DNA from: Marinomonas rhizomae
GTDB taxonomy: Bacteria; Pseudomonadota; Gammaproteobacteria; Pseudomonadales; Marinomonadaceae
Reading direction: 5' to 3'
Length of the DNA: 64,000 nucleotides
NCBI RefSeq assembly: GCF_003315485.1
Contig: NZ_QNSE01000008.1
Location: forward strand, 149,421-213,420
Each line of letters starts with the position of its first letter. Positions within the stretch are counted from its first letter, which is position 1. The notes below the pieces were generated by a model. That model was not told the DNA's origin, searched no databases, and saw only the letters and a program-made list of their open reading frames with translations. This document shows, one piece after another, positions 1 through 8,897 of this stretch. The position numbers were made by a program, and so were the translations under genes.

Positions 1-660
1 GCTGGCCTGTTAGATGGTTATCGTGCAACGATTCATTGGCGTAGTTTGGCTAACTTGCGTGATGAATTTTTACAGACGATTGTTTCTAATCATCTTTTTG
101 AAGTTGATAGAGATCGTTATACTTGCAGTGGTGGCACAGCGGCGATGGATATGATGCTTTTCCTAATTGGCAAACAGCATGGCATGACGCTCGCTAGTAG
201 TATTTCAGAGCAATTTGTTTGTGAGCGGATTCGCACACATGAAGATCCGCAAAGAATACCTCTTCAGGCTCGTATAGGTACAGGTCAACCTAAGCTTGTT
301 GAGGCTGTCCAATTAATGGAGGCAAATATCCAGGAGCCATTGTCGTCAGATGATATTGCTTATCATGTAGGTGTTTCTAGACGACACCTAGAAAGGTTGT
401 TTAAAGGTAATTTAGATATTGTGCCATCACGTTACTATCTCGAATTACGTTTACAACATGCTAAGCAATTGATTATCCAAACGGATAAAGCGATTACTGA
501 GGTTGGTGTAGAGTGCGGGTTTGGATCCGCGCCTCATTTTAGTACAACCTACAAAGGCTTTTTTGGCGTTACTCCAAGAGAAGAACGTAATAAAATTCAT
601 AATAAAAGCGCTACCCCTGTCCAAACGGACAAGAAAAAGAGGCGGCTTTGGAAAAAGTAA
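1..660 (+). CDS. GlxA/ArgR-type AraC-family transcriptional regulator, 3' part
   Basis: Open from the first base, so the gene is cut by the window edge and only about the last 219 residues are present. The opening residues (AGLLDGYRATIHW) are the end of the DJ-1/PfpI-like glutaminase-fold domain of GlxA-type regulators. An AraC-type pair of helix-turn-helix motifs follows (first around DDIAYHVGVSRRHLERLF, second around AITEVGVECGFGSAPHFSTTY). In Pseudomonas, a regulator of this architecture (ArgR) lies with the aot arginine/ornithine transporter and controls arginine uptake and catabolism. Here the gene sits directly upstream of a basic amino-acid ABC importer, which supports the same role by context. 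The internal TTG at 46 is not the true start. The C-terminal tail is lysine-rich. ArgR function is an inference; the family assignment is firm. Confidence 0.85.
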   Translation, partial: AGLLDGYRATIHWRSLANLRDEFLQTIVSNHLFEVDRDRYTCSGGTAAMDMMLFLIGKQHGMTLASSISEQFVCERIRTHEDPQRIPLQARIGTGQPKLVEAVQLMEANIQEPLSSDDIAYHVGVSRRHLERLFKGNLDIVPSRYYLELRLQHAKQLIIQTDKAITEVGVECGFGSAPHFSTTYKGFFGVTPREERNKIHNKSATPVQTDKKKRRLWKK

Positions 661-811
661 CTTAAAATATGGGTTACATTTTTCTTGGCGTGATTCTTGT
701 ATTCTGTTTGATTGACTAAGCTGGTTATTTGATCGGTTAGGTGTCAATTAGGTGTTACGTTGTTATTACGGTAAAAATAATAAGCTTATAAAATAAAAGA
801 AGGTATAAAAC

Positions 812-1579
812 ATGTCGAAAGTCCCGGCGTTAGAGCTCGTTGATATCCACAAAACGTTTGGTGATATTGAGGTGTTAAAGGGGATTTCCCTAAAAGCCTA
901 CGATGGTGACGTCATTTCCATTCTTGGTTCTAGTGGCTCAGGCAAAAGTACGTTTTTGCGTTGTGTTAACCTGCTTGAGAATCCCACCCGAGGCGATATT
1001 CTTTTTAATGGTAATAAGCTTGATTTGATTCAAGGTGAATCTGATTTAGTCGCCAACAACATGAAGCAACTTACGCAAATGCGTCAGCAGATTGGTTTTG
1101 TTTTTCAAAGCTTTAATTTATGGCCGCATATGACTATTTTGCAGAATGTGATGGAAGGACCACTTCATGTTTTAAAGCGTCCTAAGCATGAAGTGGCTGA
1201 ATACGCTGAGCATTTGCTACGTAAGGTGGGTATCGCAGAGAAAAAGGACATGTATCCTAATCAATTATCTGGTGGTCAACAGCAACGTGTTGCGATTGCC
1301 AGAACATTGGCAATGGACCCACAAGTCATTTTGTTTGATGAGCCGACTTCGGCATTAGATCCTGAACTTGTAGGTGAAGTGCTGACAGTTATGCGTAATT
1401 TGGCAGAAGAAGGGCGTACTATGCTTATCGTGACACATGAAATGAATTTTGCTCGCGAAGTGTCCAGTGAAGTGGTGTTTTTGCATCAAGGTGTGGTTGA
1501 AGAAAAAGGCACGCCTGATCAGGTGTTTGGTGCGCCCAAATCAGAACGTTGTAAAGCGTTTTTGTCTAGTGTTTTTTAG
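812..1579 (+). CDS. Polar/basic amino-acid ABC transporter, ATP-binding protein (HisP/AotP-like)
   Basis: A 255-residue ABC ATPase of the HisP/GlnQ type. Visible motifs are the Walker A loop GSSGSGKST at residues 39-47, the signature LSGGQQQR at about 152-159, Walker B with catalytic Glu ([12 protein letters not shown]) and the switch histidine in IVTHEM. It energises import of an amino acid from the periplasm. It heads a compact four-gene unit: ATPase, binding protein, two permeases. The histidine/arginine/ornithine substrate class is suggested by similarity of all four proteins to Aot/His systems and by the ArgR-like regulator upstream. The exact substrate cannot be read from sequence. The start has an AGAAGG ribosome-binding site just upstream. 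Confidence 0.9.
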   Translation: MSKVPALELVDIHKTFGDIEVLKGISLKAYDGDVISILGSSGSGKSTFLRCVNLLENPTRGDILFNGNKLDLIQGESDLVANNMKQLTQMRQQIGFVFQSFNLWPHMTILQNVMEGPLHVLKRPKHEVAEYAEHLLRKVGIAEKKDMYPNQLSGGQQQRVAIARTLAMDPQVILFDEPTSALDPELVGEVLTVMRNLAEEGRTMLIVTHEMNFAREVSSEVVFLHQGVVEEKGTPDQVFGAPKSERCKAFLSSVF

Positions 1580-1655
1580 GTGATATCTAGTTATTCAAGT
1601 AATAATTATTAAAAGTAAAAATGATTAAATAAACAAATATACTAAGGGGATTACA

Positions 1656-2414
1656 ATGAAATTGAAAAAAATGGTTTTGGGGTCAGCACTGTTATTAACG
1701 GCGGCATTTTCAGCGGTTTCTGTGCAAGCGGCCGATAAAGTTCGTTTCGTAACGGAAGGGGCTTGGGCGCCATTTAACTTTATTGATTCTGCAGGTAAGC
1801 CACAAGGTTTTGATGTAGATATCGCCCGTGCTTTGTGTGCGAAAATGGAAGCAGATTGCGAAATTGGTACCCAAGACTGGGATGGTTTGATTCCTGGACT
1901 TAAAGTACGCAAATTTGATGCGATCATTGCGTCTATGTCTATTACAGAAGATCGCTTGAAAGTTGTTGATTTCACCAATAAATATTACTCAGGTGGTTTG
2001 CGTTTCATGGGCCGTGTTGGTGAAAAGTTTGATCTAGCTAAGCTTGATGGAAAAACCATTGGAGCACAGCGTGCGACTCTAGGTGCGCAGTATCTTGAAG
2101 ATAATTTCGCAGATAAAGCCAACTTGAAGTTTTATGATAACCAAGACAATGTTTATTTGGATCTAGTTTCTGGTCGTTTGGATATCGTTTTATCTGATGA
2201 ATTGCCAACGTATAACTGGTTGAAAACATCAGAAAGTGGTTCTAAGTTTGAATTTAAAGGCGATGCTTTCATGAAAACAGATAACATTGCGATTGCTATT
2301 CGTAAGGGCGATGACAAGCTGAAAGCGAAATTGAACAAAGCTCTAGATGCTATTTTAGCGGATGGTACTTACCAGAAAATCAATGCTAAATACTTCCCGT
2401 TCTCTATCTACTAA
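1656..2414 (+). CDS. Amino-acid ABC transporter periplasmic substrate-binding protein (AotJ/HisJ-like)
   Basis: A 252-residue SBP_bac_3 family protein. The first 25 residues form a clear signal peptide (KK, hydrophobic core, cleavage after VQA). The mature protein begins AADKVRFVTEGAWAPFNF, and GFDVDIARALCAKM follows, which is the family hallmark of ligand-binding lobe 1. Two cysteines near residues 63 and 70 match the disulfide seen in HisJ/ArgT-type proteins. It is the extracytoplasmic receptor that delivers the amino acid to the two permeases encoded immediately downstream. A strong AAGGGG ribosome-binding site precedes the start. Arginine, ornithine or histidine is the likely ligand by context only. 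Confidence 0.9.
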   Translation: MKLKKMVLGSALLLTAAFSAVSVQAADKVRFVTEGAWAPFNFIDSAGKPQGFDVDIARALCAKMEADCEIGTQDWDGLIPGLKVRKFDAIIASMSITEDRLKVVDFTNKYYSGGLRFMGRVGEKFDLAKLDGKTIGAQRATLGAQYLEDNFADKANLKFYDNQDNVYLDLVSGRLDIVLSDELPTYNWLKTSESGSKFEFKGDAFMKTDNIAIAIRKGDDKLKAKLNKALDAILADGTYQKINAKYFPFSIY

Positions 2415-2489
2415 GTGTAGATATTTCTTAGAGTTTCTCGGCGCTATTGTGCCGAGAAACCTACTTTAAGCTTACTCTGAGAAAAAACT

Positions 2490-3179
2490 ATGATTGATCT
2501 TCATGGATTCGGTGATCAGCTGCTGCAAGGTGCTGTTGTTACCTTAGAGCTAGCGCTGGCTTCGCTGTTTGTTGGTTTGATTCTGGGATTATTGGGCGCT
2601 TCTGCTAAATTGTCCTCTATCGCAGTTATTCGATGGATCGCTAATGGTTACACCACTATTATTCGTGGTATTCCTGAATTGCTCACTGTACTTATCATTT
2701 ATTTTGGTGCCACCAGTGTTTTGATGGCGATAGCCGGTTTATTTGGTTACGACGAATATATTGAAGTTGGCGCATTTGCTGCGGGTGTTACCGCACTTGG
2801 TCTAACGTTTGGTGCTTATGCGACAGAAGTGTTCCGTGGTGCTTTACAATCTATTCCGAAAGGGCAGCATGAAGCGGCAATCGCTTTAGGGATGGGGCCT
2901 ATTCGAAAGTTCTACCGTATTATTTTGCCGCAGGTATGGCGAATTGCACTGCCTGGGTTAGGGAATTTATTTCTGGTTTTGCTAAAAGATACCGCTTTGG
3001 TATCTGTGGTGGGGCTAGATGACATCATGCGCAAGGCAAATATTGCTGTAAGTAGTACCAAGCAAGCTTTCTTATTTTATTTGGTCGCGGCATTTATGTA
3101 TTTGGCTTTAACCATTATCTCTATGGCGTTTGTTTCCTATATGGAAAAACGAGCGAGCCGTGGTTTGACTAGGGGATAA
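2490..3179 (+). CDS. Amino-acid ABC transporter permease (HisQ/AotQ-like)
   Basis: A 229-residue inner-membrane permease of the HisMQ family, with about five hydrophobic helices. The cytoplasmic EAA loop that contacts the ATPase is visible as GQHEAAIALGMGPIRKFYRIILPQ. The N-terminal motif GAVVTLELALASLFVGLILGL is typical of HisQ-type subunits. Only four bases separate it from the second permease, so the two are probably translated together as the membrane heterodimer of the importer. Confidence 0.9.
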   Translation: MIDLHGFGDQLLQGAVVTLELALASLFVGLILGLLGASAKLSSIAVIRWIANGYTTIIRGIPELLTVLIIYFGATSVLMAIAGLFGYDEYIEVGAFAAGVTALGLTFGAYATEVFRGALQSIPKGQHEAAIALGMGPIRKFYRIILPQVWRIALPGLGNLFLVLLKDTALVSVVGLDDIMRKANIAVSSTKQAFLFYLVAAFMYLALTIISMAFVSYMEKRASRGLTRG

Positions 3180-3182
3180 TGT

Positions 3183-3893
3183 ATGGATTTTTCGGTTGTT
3201 GTTGAATATTTTCCTCGTTTGCTCGAAGGAGCTTGGGTTAGTCTTCAGTTAGTAATTGTTTCTATTGTATTGGGTGGCGTTTTTGCTTTACCGATTGCTT
3301 TAGCAAGGATTTCACCGGTAGCATGGGTTCGAGCGGTGCCTTTCGCTTATATCTTTTTCTTTCGTGGAACCCCCTTGTTGGTGCAGATTTTTTTGGTGTA
3401 TTACGGCGCATCACAATTTGATGTAGTTCGAGAAAGCGTTCTGTGGCCAATATTGAGAGAGCCGTTCTGGTGTGCCATTATTGCCTTTACGCTGAATACC
3501 TCAGCTTATACCGCTGAAATCTTTCGTGGCGCGATTCAGGCGATTCCGCAGGGTGAAGTGGAAGCCTGTAAGGTGGTTGGTATGACGAAGTTCCAGATGT
3601 ATCGACGTATCTTGTTGCCACGTGCTTTTGGTATTGTGCTACCAGCTTATGGTAATGAGATTATCTTAATGCTAAAAGGCAGTGCGTTAGCAAGTACCAT
3701 TACCATTTTGGATTTAACGGGCATGTCACGAACCATCATTGCAAGAACCTATACGCCAATGGAGATCTTTTTGGCGGCTGGTGCTATCTACTTGGTGATT
3801 AGTATCGTAATTATTGCTATTTTTCGTCAAATCGAATTGCGGCAAAATCGTTACTTGGGAACTTTATCTATCAAGGTTCCTGACAAAGGATAA
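3183..3893 (+). CDS. Amino-acid ABC transporter permease (HisM/AotM-like)
   Basis: A 236-residue inner-membrane permease that pairs with the preceding gene. It carries the FFRGTPLLVQIFLVYYG segment common in HisM/ArtM proteins and an EAA loop (GEVEACKVVGMTKFQMYRRI). It is the last gene of the four-gene importer operon and is followed at once by a strong rho-independent terminator. Confidence 0.9.
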   Translation: MDFSVVVEYFPRLLEGAWVSLQLVIVSIVLGGVFALPIALARISPVAWVRAVPFAYIFFFRGTPLLVQIFLVYYGASQFDVVRESVLWPILREPFWCAIIAFTLNTSAYTAEIFRGAIQAIPQGEVEACKVVGMTKFQMYRRILLPRAFGIVLPAYGNEIILMLKGSALASTITILDLTGMSRTIIARTYTPMEIFLAAGAIYLVISIVIIAIFRQIELRQNRYLGTLSIKVPDKG

Positions 3894-3910
3894 GTAGTTA
3901 AGCAGTGCTA

Positions 3911-3946
3911 AAATAAAAAAGAGGCCTCGGCCTCTTTTTTATTTTA
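3911..3946. terminator. Bidirectional rho-independent terminator
   Basis: GAGGC-CTCG-GCCTC hairpin flanked by an A-run on the left and a T-run on the right. It can therefore end both the importer operon (+) and the PII gene (-), which converge here. Confidence 0.9.
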
Positions 3947-3980
3947 TAGCGTTAAATACCTAAATTAGGTGGCGTTTAGC

Positions 3981-4337
<357 letters not shown>

Positions 4338-4496
4338 TTAAGAAACCCTTGCACGGATACTGCACTTGCAGCATGTGTAAAGATTTCAAAGCATTATTTA
4401 GTCTAAAAATACCACTCTATTGTAAAAGTCGCTACAGGCTCGGCGGTTATGATCTACATTTAGTGAATATATCTTCATAGAAATGGAGTGTCTGAA

Positions 4497-4865
4497 ATGA
4501 AAGAAATAACATCAAGCGAGCACTTTACATCAGGGGCAGAGTCTTTTTTTACTGATATGGCTGCTTTGTTGTCTGATCGAGATGGAGTGCAATTATCTAG
4601 TGTGTCTTCTCCTCAAAGTGTGGCCTGTTATCAAGCTAAAGGAGTAGCGAGTAATTTGCAGCTAAGGCTTGTGTTGATCCCACTTTCTAATGGTTGCTTA
4701 CTTGGCCGTTTGTCTTGGTTGGACTGGCGCGGCATAGATCACGTTTGTTGTTATGTAAATGAGGCTTTCGACTGCTTGGTTATGGCATCAGCTGGTATTT
4801 GGAAAAAACAAATTGAGAGTGCTGAAACTTTGTGTTTAAAGGGTTTTGAGGCGTTGGTTAAGTAA
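4497..4865 (+). CDS. Hypothetical protein, 122 residues
   Basis: Not recognised. The frame opens at a GTG at 4488, but that codon overlaps the GGAG ribosome-binding site at 4485-4488. The ATG at 4497, eight bases after GGAG, is the better start. The product is a small soluble alpha/beta-looking protein with several cysteines (one CC pair near GIDHVCCYVNEAF), no signal peptide and no membrane segment. It is divergent from the PII gene and convergent with hemE. No function is proposed. Confidence 0.6.
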   Translation: MKEITSSEHFTSGAESFFTDMAALLSDRDGVQLSSVSSPQSVACYQAKGVASNLQLRLVLIPLSNGCLLGRLSWLDWRGIDHVCCYVNEAFDCLVMASAGIWKKQIESAETLCLKGFEALVK

Positions 4866-4941
4866 GTATTCAAAGACCTTTGCTGGCGATTTGGGCAAAG
4901 GTCTTGGTGAGATGATTCTATTTTTAATGGTTCATTTTACC

Positions 4942-6042
4942 TTACAGACCATTTAATTCATCTAAGTCATCATATTTAGGTTCGTGGTACTTTCGCCCCA
5001 ATTCATGAACCGCATCGATTAAGTATTTCGGATGATCTGGATTTACAAACTGGTGAATGCCATGACCTAAGTTAAATACGTGGCCGCTGCCTGCACCGAA
5101 GCCAGATAAGACGTTTTCTACTTCGCGTTCAATGACATCTTTGTCTGCATAAAGAACACAAGGATCAATATTACCCTGTAGTGCCACTTTGTCTCCAACG
5201 CGAGCACGAGCTTCTGCAATATCGGTGGTCCAATCTAAACCAAGTGCATCAGGTCCTGTTGCCGCCATGTTTTCCAACCACTGACCGCCATTTTTGGTGA
5301 ACATAATGACAGGGATTTTTTTGCCTTCGTGTTCACGAATTAGGCCGTCTAGAATTTGTTTCATGTAAAGCAAAGAGAACTGTTGATACATAGGGCCACT
5401 TAACACGCCGCCCCAAGTGTCAAAAATTTGCAGTGCTTGCGCTCCAGCTAAAATTTGGCCGTTTAAATACGCTGTAACAGATTTAGCCAGTTTGTCTAAT
5501 AAAGCGTGTAGAGTTTCTGGCGAGCGGTACATCATGGCTTTGATATGGCGAAAGTCTTTGCTAGATCCTCCTTCCACCATATACGTTGCTAGTGTCCACG
5601 GGCTACCAGAAAAGCCTATTAGCGGAACCTCGCCATTCAAGGCGTGGCGGATGGTAGTCACAGCTTTCATTACGTAACCTAAGTCATTCGCCGTGGTTAC
5701 CGGGATGGCATCCACATCAGCTTTGTTACGAATAGTGTGTCTGAACTTAGGACCTTCGCCCGTTTCAAAATACAAACCTAGCCCCATTGCATCAGGGATA
5801 GTCAATATGTCAGAGAACAAAATGGCCGCATCTAAGTCATAGCGCTTTAGTGGCTGAAGAGTTACTTCGCAAGCAAAGGCATCGTTCTTGCAAAGGCTCA
5901 AAAAGTCTCCGGCTGTGGCGCGGCTGGCACGGTATTCTGGTAAATAGCGTCCAGCTTGTCTCATCATCCATACAGGTGTTGTATCGACAGGTTGTTTGAG
6001 TAATGCGCGCAAGAAGCGGTCATTTTTGAGCTCTGGGAACAT
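4942..6042 (-). CDS. hemE: Uroporphyrinogen III decarboxylase
   Basis: A 366-residue enzyme of haem biosynthesis that decarboxylates the four acetate side chains of uroporphyrinogen III to give coproporphyrinogen III in the cytoplasm. The conserved N-terminal signature [16 protein letters not shown] and the catalytic-site segments [16 protein letters not shown] and [17 protein letters not shown] are all visible. The C-terminal [17 protein letters not shown] matches the family. It is a single gene with normal length and an intact frame; its neighbours do not belong to haem synthesis. Confidence 0.97.
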   Translation of the reverse strand: MFPELKNDRFLRALLKQPVDTTPVWMMRQAGRYLPEYRASRATAGDFLSLCKNDAFACEVTLQPLKRYDLDAAILFSDILTIPDAMGLGLYFETGEGPKFRHTIRNKADVDAIPVTTANDLGYVMKAVTTIRHALNGEVPLIGFSGSPWTLATYMVEGGSSKDFRHIKAMMYRSPETLHALLDKLAKSVTAYLNGQILAGAQALQIFDTWGGVLSGPMYQQFSLLYMKQILDGLIREHEGKKIPVIMFTKNGGQWLENMAATGPDALGLDWTTDIAEARARVGDKVALQGNIDPCVLYADKDVIEREVENVLSGFGAGSGHVFNLGHGIHQFVNPDHPKYLIDAVHELGRKYHEPKYDDLDELNGL

Positions 6043-6195
6043 TAGGACTCTCCGATATAAATTTTCAGTTGGCGCATTTTACCTAAGTTGGACAGGAAAA
6101 GCAGAGTGAATAAGCACAATTTATGGCTTGGTGATTGAAAAGGCTAATTATATTGATCTATGGCAGGGTTTGTTTATGCCTATTTACGAGAAAAA

Positions 6196-6981
6196 TCAGT
6201 CGCCTAGGTAAGTTTTCAAACTGTATTTTTGCACCCGGCGGGCCGCATTTTCTATGTCTTTACTAGTGTGAAGCTCAGCTAATACTTTAGGAAAGGCTGC
6301 TTTAGTTTGCGTAACATTCATACCTGGTTTGAGGTGAGAGGAATAGAGTGCTTTAAGTAGTAGATAATCTAGAGGGCTAAGGTAGGTGTCTACACTGACA
6401 TCGTTAAACACAGATGGAAAAACATCGTTAGAGTCATTTGGTAGCCCTAGTAATTGCGTAATCTCTTCAACAATGCAATCTAAAAAACGTGCTTTTCTGC
6501 GTGCATAATCGACAGGAATAATAATACTTCCCTTGGTTATTTCGTATTTTCCATTACGACTAAAATTACCTAAACAAATCGCCTCGTTTAGTGCTGTACG
6601 AATTTTTTCTGGGTCGCCAATGTATTGTCTGACTTTGTTTTCGATATTATCGTAAGTGGTGAAAATAACAAAAATATTGGCTTGTTTAGGGTCGTTAGTA
6701 AAGTCGATTGATAGTCCTGTGATATAGGCAAGGTGCTGGGCATGGACGCTGAGCAATTCTTTTTGTAGGTTGGCATCACCACTGTCGCTTTCGAAAAACA
6801 GTTTGATAGGTTTAGTCCAGCGAATTAATTTAGGGTGCTTGGTCTCTTTGTATTCTCGTTCTAGGGCGATTTTAACAAAACTGTCTTGGATATAAGTATC
6901 GTTTTGCCAGCGCTCCTCACTCAAGGTGAATGAGGAAATAAAAAAGGTTAGTAACCAAAACGAATTAAATCGGATCATCAT
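6196..6981 (-). CDS. Exported DUF2927-family protein
   Basis: A 261-residue protein with an N-terminal signal peptide (hydrophobic FNSFWLLTFFISSFTLS after MMIR), so it is probably secreted or periplasmic. The central segment (residues about 160-200) contains the DUF2927 hallmark of an acidic 'CIVEEITQLLGLPNDS' helix followed by a PSVFND motif. This looks like the remnant of a metzincin-like fold without a complete HExxH zinc site. Its start overlaps the end of the NUDIX gene upstream by 17 bases, implying translational coupling. The function is unknown; assignment rests on the motif. Confidence 0.7.
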   Translation of the reverse strand: MMIRFNSFWLLTFFISSFTLSEERWQNDTYIQDSFVKIALEREYKETKHPKLIRWTKPIKLFFESDSGDANLQKELLSVHAQHLAYITGLSIDFTNDPKQANIFVIFTTYDNIENKVRQYIGDPEKIRTALNEAICLGNFSRNGKYEITKGSIIIPVDYARRKARFLDCIVEEITQLLGLPNDSNDVFPSVFNDVSVDTYLSPLDYLLLKALYSSHLKPGMNVTQTKAAFPKVLAELHTSKDIENAARRVQKYSLKTYLGD

Positions 6982-7501
6982 GTTGAGGTTGAGTGAGTTT
7001 GCCAGCGTAATGTTGTAACGCGCTTAACGAATCTGGTGTAAATAGCATGTTGTCAGCGTTACTGAGTATGCTGTCGATGCTCATCTCGTGGACAGAAGCG
7101 ACCTCTTTTGGTTGCAAGGTGAGTTCACCCTGTATTGCGGAATCATAGTGGCAGGTATAAATTTTACCCCAGATTTTAAAGCCGTCCCCTTCGGTAAAAA
7201 ACACGCCTTGGCTTTCAAGTGGAGCATCAAATCCTAGCTCTTCTTGTAGCTCCCTGTGTGCTGAGTCGATATAAGATTCACCTTTTTCAACCACGCCACC
7301 CGTTGTTATGCCGTAAAAACCCGGGCAAAACGCTTTATCGTCGGTTCTTTTTTGAATGAGTAAGTTTCCAGCTGTGTTAAATACCAAAATATAAGTGACA
7401 CGATGATAGTCTCTGCCAAAATTCATTAAGCGTCGTGGCACATCGCCAATTATCTTGTTGTTTTCATCGACTAAGATAATGACTTCGTCATTTTCGGGCA
7501 T
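6965..7501 (-). CDS. NUDIX hydrolase, YfcD-like
   Basis: A 178-residue NUDIX protein. The Nudix box spans GGVVEKGESYIDSAHRELQE plus ELG (about residues 85-107) and has the expected catalytic glutamates. The N-terminus (DEVIILVDENNKIIGDVPR, then RVTYILVFNTAGNLLIQKRT) resembles the isopentenyl-diphosphate-isomerase-like/YfcD subgroup of NUDIX enzymes. It is likely to hydrolyse a nucleoside-diphosphate derivative in the cytoplasm; the substrate is unknown. It is the first gene of a two-gene unit with the DUF2927 gene. Confidence 0.85.
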   Translation of the reverse strand: MPENDEVIILVDENNKIIGDVPRRLMNFGRDYHRVTYILVFNTAGNLLIQKRTDDKAFCPGFYGITTGGVVEKGESYIDSAHRELQEELGFDAPLESQGVFFTEGDGFKIWGKIYTCHYDSAIQGELTLQPKEVASVHEMSIDSILSNADNMLFTPDSLSALQHYAGKLTQPQHDDPI

Positions 7502-7630
7502 AAAATACTCAATTTAAAAGTGAATCTGGTAGAAGGCAAAAGGGTATCGGCATTTGTCTTGAAAGAAAAGCCTTCTCGCTCATTAAAGAATAGTAGGTTG
7601 CTCAAGATAATAGGTTCATTAGAAAACGCA

Positions 7631-7656
7631 AGGTGTCGCAAAAGCGACCTGTTTTT
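7631..7656 (+). terminator. Terminator-like hairpin upstream of astE
   Basis: GTCGC-AAAA-GCGAC stem (7635-7648) followed by GTTTTT, inside a 273-base gene-free stretch. No plus-strand gene precedes it. It could end a small transcript or act as an attenuator about 120 bases ahead of astE. No promoter is clear. Confidence 0.4.
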
Positions 7657-7774
7657 GTGTAATATCTACTGCTGAGTGCTATTTGTCTTATTATTTGACG
7701 GAAAGCGGTATCATGAACCCTTACTTTTAAATTGTATTCTGCGATGAAATTGATAGGGAAGGTTAGTAGTAAAG

Positions 7775-8791
7775 ATGACCATTTTGAACAATGATTTTTT
7801 AGCCTTAACGCTGGCAAACCAAGATGGCATTGCGCCTTTTCAATTTTCTTTTCCAGGTGGTGTCGGCTATGTTGAGGATGCAGGGATTTTACGCCTTGAG
7901 CCTACACAATCTAGCGCGACTCACCTCGTGTTGTCCGTTGGTATTCACGGAAATGAGACAGGACCAATTGAGTTAGTAAATCAATTGGTCACTGCCATTT
8001 TAAAGGGGGCGATTTCATTAAATATTCGGCTGTTGGTTTTGATAGGTAACCCCGTTGCCGCTAATTTAGCAAAACGTTTTTGTGATGTGAATTTGAATCG
8101 CTTGTTTAATGGTGCTTGGCAAGAGTATGACGGTTTTGAAGCCAAGAGAGCACAGCGCCTAGAGCAAGCCATTTGTGATTTCTATTCCATTACGGAACAT
8201 AAAACGGATCAAATCAAGCTACATTATGATTTACATACCGCTATTCGGGGTTCTGTTTACGAAAAATTCGCCGTGTATCCTTATGTTAAAAATGGTGTTT
8301 ATAACAAAGAACAATTAGCATTTTTAGCAGCCAGTGGTATTGATGCGGTTTTATTGTCGCATCAACCAACAACGACTTTTTCTTATTATAGCTATGCAGT
8401 ACATGATGCTCATGCTTTTACGGTAGAGCTTGGGAAAGTATATCGGTTTGGCGAGAATGATTTGTCGCGTTTCGCTGATTTTGGAGACAGTTTGACTTTA
8501 CTGCTAGAGCAAGGCCGTTTAGCCCAGTCTTCTTTGGCGACCTTGTGCATATTTCGTGTCTTAGATAGTTTGGTGAAAGACGATGATAGTTACGAGCTCA
8601 GTATTGCCAGTGATGCAAAAAACTTTACGGCACTGGAAGCCGGCTATCGCATTGCTCATTCGGATAAAGGCGATTACTACATTAAGCAAACTGGGGATGC
8701 GATAGTATTTCCTAATATTAAGCTTCCTGTAGGGCAGCGTGCGGGGTTGATGGTTCGACCCGCAGCCATGAGTGATTTGCAGCTAGATTGA
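7775..8791 (+). CDS. astE: Succinylglutamate desuccinylase
   Basis: A 338-residue zinc amidohydrolase of the AstE/AspA family. AstE performs the last step of the arginine succinyltransferase pathway, splitting N-succinylglutamate into succinate and glutamate. Zinc ligands are visible as His58 and Glu61 in VGIHGNETGP and His153 in YDLHTAIR; the catalytic glutamate is Glu217 in TVELGKV. No astA, astB, astC or astD lies in the window, so the rest of the pathway must be elsewhere. The ArgR-like regulator and basic amino-acid importer about 4 kb upstream fit arginine use. A second member of this superfamily (aspartoacylase type) is at 31814-32710. A hairpin terminator follows. Confidence 0.85.
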   Translation: MTILNNDFLALTLANQDGIAPFQFSFPGGVGYVEDAGILRLEPTQSSATHLVLSVGIHGNETGPIELVNQLVTAILKGAISLNIRLLVLIGNPVAANLAKRFCDVNLNRLFNGAWQEYDGFEAKRAQRLEQAICDFYSITEHKTDQIKLHYDLHTAIRGSVYEKFAVYPYVKNGVYNKEQLAFLAASGIDAVLLSHQPTTTFSYYSYAVHDAHAFTVELGKVYRFGENDLSRFADFGDSLTLLLEQGRLAQSSLATLCIFRVLDSLVKDDDSYELSIASDAKNFTALEAGYRIAHSDKGDYYIKQTGDAIVFPNIKLPVGQRAGLMVRPAAMSDLQLD

Positions 8792-8810
8792 GTCGAATGT
8801 TTTGGAGTAT

Positions 8811-8850
8811 AAAAAAGGAGATTTAAGTTAAACTCTTGAATCTCTTTTTT
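8811..8850 (+). terminator. Rho-independent terminator of astE
   Basis: GAGATT (8818-8823) pairs with AATCTC (8839-8844), is extended by A/T pairs and is followed by a run of T. Confidence 0.75.
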
Positions 8851-8861
8851 TTATATCGTAC

Positions 8862-8876
8862 TGTTACGTTATAACA
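8862..8876. promoter_or_regulatory. Candidate Zur box upstream of znuA
   Basis: TGTTACGTTATAACA differs at only two positions from the gammaproteobacterial Zur core TGTTATANTATAACA. It ends 21 bases before the znuA start codon. This predicts zinc-dependent repression of znuA. The match is seen directly; binding is inferred. Confidence 0.7.
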
Positions 8877-8897
8877 TCAATTCAGTGGTATTAAATA